A stretch of 64,000 nt of DNA from Sipunculus nudus. Its lineage: Eukaryota; Annelida; Sipuncula; Golfingiida; Sipunculidae. Location: NCBI GenBank assembly GCA_026874595.1, contig CM049307.1:28001079-28065078 (forward strand), given 5' to 3'. The notes under the pieces were generated by a model. It did not search any database and was not told where the DNA came from. It worked only from the letters and a program-made list of their open reading frames with translations. The position numbers and the translations under genes are program-made. Positions 57,906 through 64,000 of this stretch are shown piece after piece; positions within the stretch are counted from its first letter, which is position 1; the number at the start of each line of letters is the position of its first letter.

Positions 57906-58727
57906 TAAACTTTTTCGAGTCACTCGTGTACAGCGGCATTACATTTTCACAGCATATTTTGTACAGACAATTTGAAGATTCTCCAGAAAAGGATACACTG
58001 GGCCAAAGCACCACAGTGGCTCTCATTTAGACCATGTTTGGACAAATCTATCTCCACTTCCAACACCTCAAGGAATTTGGAACTATTATAGTGACCATCA
58101 ACAAATTTACATTTATATTCATATGCAGCCATTCTACACAACACAGCGCATCTGTAGACCCAGGCCCAAGATCAGCTGAATCTCAGTTCAAGAGAATGAC
58201 CATTTTACCACTACTAACCAGCAGCTGACTCTCCCTAATACTACAAGGTTCATGTACAGAATCAAGCCTCACATATAATAAGGCCAATTCAACATACAAA
58301 TACTGGAAAATATTTGACACAGCCCAGCCAAGACTTCAACTAAGAATAATTGGCACAGGTATTACACACATACAGAAACTAAAATTGCATGCAGTTCTTT
58401 TATATCATTATTTTGATAGCTTTGAACATTTTCACTTTACCTTATCTTTTCTTCCAGTTTATACATGTCAGCTGTTCTTTACAGGGCCTTTATTTTCAAA
58501 TATCACTCTATCAGCCCATGCTACCAAAGTACACCAAATTCACAGTACTTCAATTTATAATGACTGCATCTTTTGCGGGGCCCATCCTAACCTGTCAGTT
58601 TTCTAGTTATTTTGCCATATGGATTACATGTTTTTTATGCACCTGGTTAGGAATAATCCAGAAGTCATAACCTGTCAATATTGTTAATACACTAGAGCAA
58701 ATCTCCAAGGTTACAGCCAGCTTTTCC

Positions 58728-58800
58728 CCATTACCGACGGGGTTCGAACCGGGGTCCTTCAGCTCCGAAGTCTATCCTCTTAACCACTAGGTTACGTCCT
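58728..58800 (-). mobile_element. tRNA-derived SINE head
   Basis: Minus strand: CCTAGTGGTTAAGAGG (A box; a CCT/AGG D-stem), then CTTCGGAGCTGAAG (a small stem-loop at the anticodon-arm position), then CCCCGGTTCGAACCCC (B box). The layout is clearly tRNA-like, but mismatches in the T-stem and lack of a clear acceptor stem argue against a functional tRNA. Confidence 0.6.
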
Positions 58801-59299
58801 ACATCTACCATAGTGACTTGACAGTGTTGATTTAATTAATATTTATGTCCTGATTAAAGACTATTGAGTAATGATCAATGAATAATGTGTGAACTGTTGG
58901 AAACTTATTTTAGTAGAATTATGGCGAATCTCAGGCTTTTATTGTCTGGCGTTCAGAATTCGTTAATCAAACGGCGGTTGGTTGATTTCAATGCCGGATT
59001 ATATGCCGATAAGCCTGGAAAAGGGCTGGATTTAGCAAACGTAGTTAATATTCGTAATTACCTATTTTTAGATGTAAAAGGTTAATACAGATGTTATGTC
59101 GTACTTCAGTGTAAACAGAATTCAAAGGGTCAGGTGGGAAATGGCAGATAAACACAGAAATTACGAACGTTGAAACGGCGTATTACAAGGAAGCGCTTGG
59201 CATTTGCGCGTGTAACTACATGTATTACACCAAAAAAATGGGACTTTCTGCATTAGACTGGTATCCCGCTCTATTATGGCACCGCTGCTTTAGGCAAAT

Positions 59300-59756
59300 C
59301 ATAGAGACGGGCGTACTGCGCCATCTTATGTTCTCCCTGCAGACTGGTTCCAACTCCTGTATGTATTATATATGATAAAACTAAGCATTTCGTTTGCTCA
59401 GAGAAGTTACCAAAAGTTGGCTGTTCATTAAGTGTGACATTAATGATTAGATTAATAGATATTAATAATAAATCATTGCTCCGTACAGTGGAATAATAAA
59501 GATTCAGTATATCGTATTATCTATACATCCATCATTCAATTTTTGTGCAACAACTCATTCTTCAATATTTGAGAACTAGAAATAACTAAAGAAAGTTATT
59601 TTATAAAAAAAATCTTCACGGATAATCAACGAGGATTGCGAAAATGTCTATGACGACCGGTATGAGCGTGCATACTGGAGTTGGAACCAGTCTACAGTTA
59701 AGTCAGGAATTGCAACTGGGAGTCCTTAAGATGGCGTTGAACGCCTGTCTCTATGG
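59300..59756. mobile_element. Foldback/MITE-like inverted repeat
   Basis: Left arm 59300-59363 (CATAGAGACGGGCGT, GCGCCATCTTA, CAGACTGGTTCCAACTCC) is inverted at 59671-59756 (GGAGTTGGAACCAGTCTA, TAAGATGGCGTT, ACGCCTGTCTCTATG). One arm has ~18 extra bases. The loop is ~300 bp. The open frame at plus 59644-59904 lies across the right arm and is probably not a gene. No clean target duplication was found. Confidence 0.55.
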
Positions 59757-61019
59757 GTCACGTGGTCCTATTTGTTTACATGACCTGGGGTCACCACACC
59801 AAGCCCTGAACCTGAAGGAGAGTAGTAAATGGTCTGGCTTTCTCTGGTTGGCTCTAGCCATCATGTGCTGGAGCATCAAAAACACCCCATTGTTTGATTT
59901 TTAAGTATGTTAAGCATAATTCCCAATAAAATTGACAGTATTGGTCAATTTTTTTTAAATCTATGGCCAATCAAAGAGATGTTGTCCAAATGCTTGTTTG
60001 GGACTGCTTGGTGGGGTATTTTGGGCTTCACTGCATTCGGGCCAGGATGGTTAAAAAAGGAGATACACAAGCCCACTTTTTCTTGGTCAAGTTTGACTGA
60101 AGAAACAACAAATTCTCAGGTAAAAAAAAGTTTAATATCAGAATTTATTTTGAAAATTATTTAAAAGAGGCCCAAACCTCAGGTGTTTTATAGATGTTAT
60201 ATAGGGAAAATAAATACAACCACGTGTCCTATGCTTGGCTCAGGGCCATAATAGAGCAGGGTACCAGTCTACTTTCTGCATGGACATCCGAGGGGGATGG
60301 ACTTGTCGATGTGGTGACAGGTTCATGTGAAACAGTGAGAGGCGTGTTCAGTGTCAGGGAGATGGTGTAGTAATCCCTCAGAGTAGGTGTCAGAACTGTT
60401 AACACAAAGCGATGCCACAGTGACTTGCCATGCATGCGTTTAAGCAGAGGGTTCAGCACAGCTGAGATAATTACGTTATCAGTGTCGCAGAGTAAATGGC
60501 GGAGGTCACAGTTCAGTGAGCCAGGGCGCTATTCGTGCGTCTCCATGGGAAGGACTGTCGGGATGGGTGAATACGTAAGAAGAACAGTTCATGGACCACT
60601 TTGTCATGAGAGAAGCATTGCAGTTCGAATGAATCCGATAACTGTCAGCATATGGACATTTAAGATTTATGGATCATTATTGTGACTGACCATCACTGTG
60701 GGTTGTTTTCCCCCTTAAATAAATATATTGACGTTTAAATCTCAGTCTCGTTGATTTTGTGCGATTGCGTGTATCTCAATTTCATTTCCGCAAAAATACA
60801 AATTTACGTTTAGATATAACATGCGAATCTCAAAATGAGTGTATTCATGTTCCCTAGACGCATTATCACCAAAACCTTGAACCTTCATGATACATTCCCT
60901 GGCAGAAAAAGTGCAGCCACATAAAATGTTTAAAATGTAATACCTATGCTAATAAAGAAGGTGTAACATCTTGATGTAATGTTTTCGTAATGTTACATCA
61001 GCATTTTTGCGAGCCATAC

Positions 61020-61300
61020 CTTGTAAAGGCACGTTGTTTCTCCTTTCTGTTACGACATGTGTCCTTTAACGGGTTTAAACTCCTGCCAAGAGAGGGCGTT
61101 TCCCTTTTCTGTTACGACACGTGTCTTGTAAAGGTTTTAATATGTCCTTTTCAAACTCCTACTGAGGGAGGGTGTTTCCTTTTTCTGTTACGACACGTGT
61201 CTTGTAAAGGTTTTATTCTGTCCTTTTCAAACTCCTACTGAGGGAGGGTGTTTCCATTTCAGTAACGGATCAATGCTGTCCTTTTTAAACTCCTGTCTGT
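61020..61300 (+). repeat. Tandem repeat, 76-bp period, in the intron
   Basis: CTGTTACGACACGTGTCTTG lies at 61047 (variant), 61109 and 61185, with a decayed copy at 61261. TTTTCAAACTCCTACTGAGG lies between. The last spacings are 76 bp; the first is 62 bp. Confidence 0.8.
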
Positions 61301-61653
61301 TTCGGCCTTTCAGATACAGGTCTGCCCTGTCTGCACTGGGCTGTTTGTTAAATACCGCCGTGAGTACACTATTATGAATATGGAGCTGGTGTGTTTGTAT
61401 CTACAGTATAAAGAAATGATCAATAAAGTCCGTCACTAAAGAGCACACGGCTAGTCGTTACTTAATCAGCATTGGGAACATAGGAACTTCCCATTTGGTG
61501 GAGGTTTCCTGTCGCTTTAATTTTATTGAAGCCCGACAACTGCGTGCTTTGATATTTTAACATTCAGCACCAAAGAGAAAGGATAGACATCCTCTCTTAA
61601 TTTTCTACTCTATTGACTTTTAATTTAGCTTCGTTTTTATTTTATACTAACTG

Positions 61654-61672
61654 TTACTACTACTACTACTAC
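61654..61672 (+). repeat. (TAC)n microsatellite
   Basis: Six TAC units, followed by a degenerate TTC/TAC-rich stretch to about 61740. Confidence 0.8.
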
Positions 61673-61854
61673 TGTAACTATTACTTCTTCTACTTTTATT
61701 ACTGCTAACTTCTGCTACTACAACGATCATTTCTTCTACCTCAAGGCTATATAAACTACTAATACGTAAAGTTTATATTTTGTTAAATTTGTTTTTTTTT
61801 TTATTTTTTACGGTCTTGTTTCTCCTACGTGTTTTTTTAAAAATCATATCAATT

Positions 61855-62057
61855 CAGAAGCGGATCCAGGGGAGGGGTCCAGGGGGTCCGAAAATCCCAA
61901 CCCCCCTTTCAGCCACCGCAACCTTTTTTTAAAGGATTTCTGACCAATTTCGCGGCCTGGAGCCCCCTTTCCCGCATCTGGGAACCTTTTTCTATAGTTT
62001 TATCATCAGTCCTACTGGGTTTGACCCTCCATTTCCTAATTCCTGGATCCGCACCTG
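61855..62057. mobile_element. hAT-type MITE (203 bp)
   Basis: The left end CAGAAGCGGATCCAGG and right end CCTGGATCCGCACCTG are 16-bp inverted repeats with two mismatches. CAG-x-x-GCGGATCCAG is a terminus widely seen in animal hAT MITEs. The flanks TATCAATT and TATCATGA agree at the first five of eight positions, an eroded 8-bp target duplication. It is GC-richer than the surrounding intron. Confidence 0.65.
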
Positions 62058-62338
62058 TATCATGATTTGTAAGGATAAGAATTTATCATTTTAGCTTAAT
62101 CATTTAGGAGGCAATCTGCCTATCCCAGCTGGGTAATTTTAAATCGAAATCTGATTTCCCAGGGGTATTATAATTGAGAGTGAGGGCAATGTGGAGCTTG
62201 ATAAATCTTCACACATCCGGATGGGAGTGCTAGCCGATAATGCATTATAGAATGGTTAAAGATATTTATGACAAATTACTATATGTTGAACATGGACATA
62301 AAACAACATATATCAAAAAGCCACCTATCTATATTTAC

Positions 62339-62781
62339 CTGTACTCAACCGCAACCTGTTCGCGCATGCGCTGAAGAATCTGTCGTCTGGCTCGGATCTC
62401 CTCTTGGTAGTCGGGAGAGTTGATTGGATCAGGGGGCTGACTTATCCGGCGTCTGATGCTGTCGCGCGCGTTCATTTGTAGCTGCCTTCGCTTCCACTCT
62501 TTATTCCAAATTTGTGACATTATACACCCCGCAAGCCATAACACGACCGTGCTTGCCAAACACACAGGCCCCAGAACCTGCATAGGAGCTAGGTCGATGC
62601 CTGCGTGGTACTTGCCGCTGTATCCAAATACGGTAATGGTCACGCCCACAACAAAGAAGACTACGGACAGCAAGAACATCGTCCTTCCCATCGTTTCCAG
62701 GCGCTTCCATTGTCGATGGACATATGTTCCTGGCTTAGCGGGTTCTTTCCCCTTATTTGTAAATACCATAGTTTTCCACAT
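62339..62781 (-). CDS. First coding exon (147 codons + 2 nt) of two-pass membrane protein, TMEM200-like
   Basis: ATG at 62781 is the first Met after an in-frame TAA about 12 nt upstream. A basic N-terminus (VHRQWKRLETMGR) precedes a first membrane segment at about residues 34-54 (MFLLSVVFFVVGVTITVFGY). A short ~13-residue loop (SGKYHAGIDLAPM) follows, then a second segment at about 68-91 (VLGPVCLASTVVLWLAGCIM). A strongly basic stretch (NKEWKRRQLQ, RDSIRRR) and a charged helix (EEIRARRQILQRMREQ) come next. Two closely spaced hydrophobic helices with an LGP motif at the second, followed by a long variable tail, resemble the TMEM200 family. Vertebrate members usually have a longer loop, so this is a tentative match. 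The exon ends TAC AG before donor GTAAAT and joins in frame to 55355; total product 657 residues. Confidence 0.8.
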
Positions 62782-62934
62782 TTGGACTGATTATGTGTAA
62801 ACTCAAATAGATAAAAAAATTCTGTAGATTCAAAACCACGTCGGGTCAGGTCAGGTTGTGCGAGTCATCTGTGGTGTGCCTCCTGTGCTCGCTACTTCCG
62901 GTTGCTTGGAGCAGGATAAGCTGATTACAGGGCC
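62782..62934 (-). other. Probable 5' UTR part of the same exon, with upstream acceptor
   Basis: TATGTTTTTCTTACAG ends at 62935 and is a strong acceptor. The 153 nt between it and the ATG contain stops and no competing long frame. This implies at least one further non-coding exon upstream. Confidence 0.45.
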
Positions 62935-64000
62935 CTGTAAGAAAAACATATCAAAGTCAAGATTTTGCTGATTATACTTCAATGGATTTCTGCATGAATA
63001 CATGCACTGCAGACTTAAAAAGCCTTCACGAAGAAACGCGCATGAAGTTAACATGAAATATTTAGAAATATTCATGAAAGCAAAAAGATTTTATGTAAAA
63101 TATTTTCTTATTATCTTGGTCGCAATCTATATTTGCTTATGTCCCAAGTTAACCACCAGGATTTATTAAATTAGAACCATTATGGATTTATCAAAGTAGT
63201 ATTTTTATCAATGTTTATATAATCAGGATGAGTAATATGTTCAACCTGTGTGAGCGATCGAAGGAGTACACTATTTTGCGTATTTCTCATCGATACTTGT
63301 CCCAAACTCTTTGTTCAAATTGTTCGTCATTTTCCCACTGTTATTAGTATATTCCTACTATTCTTTATTCCTCGTGAGTTACGTAGTCGGTGAAGACCGG
63401 AAGGGAATACATCAGAATATGAGGGTAATTTTATGGATTTCCTTCCCCATAAAAACTTTATATGTAAGATGAGTCCAATAATAGCTCGAAAAACAAAGAT
63501 AAAGAAGGTTATAGGCATCATTGTTTGAACTGCAAACATCCGCCTTTAATATGATACGGAGGAAAGAGAATATAATGTGTTAGATAATCACTCATAATTG
63601 TATGCCCGGTGTCAAGTGCGGGTCATGACCTCGATCTGGAAACCAGGTGGACTGCGTAAAATATAAGTACGGCCGTGCCCATAGAAAAAAAGTCAACTAT
63701 GTGGACAGAAAACCTTCGAAAATGTAGGACTATTTCTCTTTAAATACATGGAAACATTGAAACAAAATACAAGTTTAGAAACAAATAAATTCTTAAGATA
63801 CTCCGAATGAACAACGCAAATAATTTAATTTTTTTTCATATAACTTTCCTTTCGGGGATCGAGACAAGAGTACAAATAATGCTAAAGACTTTCTGCTACG
63901 CCACGAAACACATTGGCCCCTAAAGTATAAAAGCTGCGAATTTGTTCACTATGTTTTGTACAGTGTGATTTTAATTAACAAGGTTAAAATTTTATCGTTC
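62935..64000. other. No recognisable gene; upstream intron of the membrane-protein gene if the acceptor is used
   Basis: AT-rich. The minus frame 63327-63539 is hydrophobic and lacks support. Confidence 0.35.

Larger units (their letters stand above)
55356..62338 (-). other. Intron (about 7 kb, phase 2) of the membrane-protein gene
   Basis: The donor CAG|GTAAAT at 62338 and acceptor TTTTTTCAG at 55356 join TAC AG to C TCG, keeping the frame open. The interior holds the TRIM-like element, SINE, foldback element, 76-bp array and MITE listed separately. Alternative or extra exons are not excluded, but none is needed. Confidence 0.7.

Noticed and set aside
58728-58800. Functional tRNA gene on the minus strand
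   Set aside because: A and B boxes are good, but the T-stem has mismatches and a matching acceptor stem is not evident; SINE head is more likely.
59644-59904. Plus frame starting MSMTTGMSVHTG as a gene
   Set aside because: It lies across the right arm of the foldback repeat 59300-59756, so the sequence is explained by the repeat.
1-64000. CRISPR arrays, bacterial operons, rRNA genes
   Set aside because: No direct repeat-spacer pattern, no closely packed ORFs and no rRNA-like segments were seen; the 145-bp and 82-bp arrays have no unique spacers.

Overview
This window looks like gene-poor, AT-rich, repeat-dense invertebrate chromosomal DNA. Coding sequence is broken by GT-AG introns, there are many dinucleotide microsatellites, tRNA-derived SINEs, LINE fragments and MITEs, and no bacterial gene organisation. 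The mix of SINEs and satellite-bearing non-autonomous elements resembles mollusc (bivalve-like) genomes, but that taxonomic guess is an inference; nothing here fixes the species.

Layout. 1-2577: minus-strand array of ~336-bp monomers belonging to an interspersed element (family P below) that interrupts a LINE ORF2 remnant (2578-4260, minus). 4261-8248: AT-rich DNA with a degenerate ~150-200-bp tandem array. 8249-9075: LINE ORF1-type remnant (plus). 10447-13280: the most complete family P element, with a conserved left end, two monomer classes and a terminal hairpin. 15440-19500: SINEs, an 888-bp hAT-like non-autonomous element, and a minus-strand signal-peptide exon (18574-18643). 26202-28990: decayed protein-coding gene of a probable mobile family. 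30891-31234: Harbinger-like MITE. 33608-33819 and 37955-38128: candidate isolated exons. 39612-41400: third family P copy. 42159-45350: large nested satellite built from a 41-bp monomer, with 13 tandem 145-bp units followed by 82-bp dimers. 47819-52090: several degenerate tandem arrays.

The one gene that can be modelled with confidence is on the minus strand. Exon 62339-62781 (start codon and two membrane segments) splices in frame across a ~7-kb intron to a terminal exon, 53825-55355, giving a predicted 657-residue two-pass membrane protein. Its cytoplasmic-type tail is long and Ser-rich, with a tandem repeat and a C-terminal PPxY motif. The fold order resembles the TMEM200 family. The intron holds a 389-bp TRIM-like LTR element with tRNA-like LTRs, a SINE, a foldback element, a 76-bp tandem array and a hAT-type MITE.

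No operon or multi-gene pathway is visible. The most unusual items are the TRIM-like element with tRNA-like promoter boxes in its LTRs, the two-level satellite, and the family P elements carrying a perfect 12-bp palindrome in every monomer. All calls come from reading the sequence; no database search was possible.
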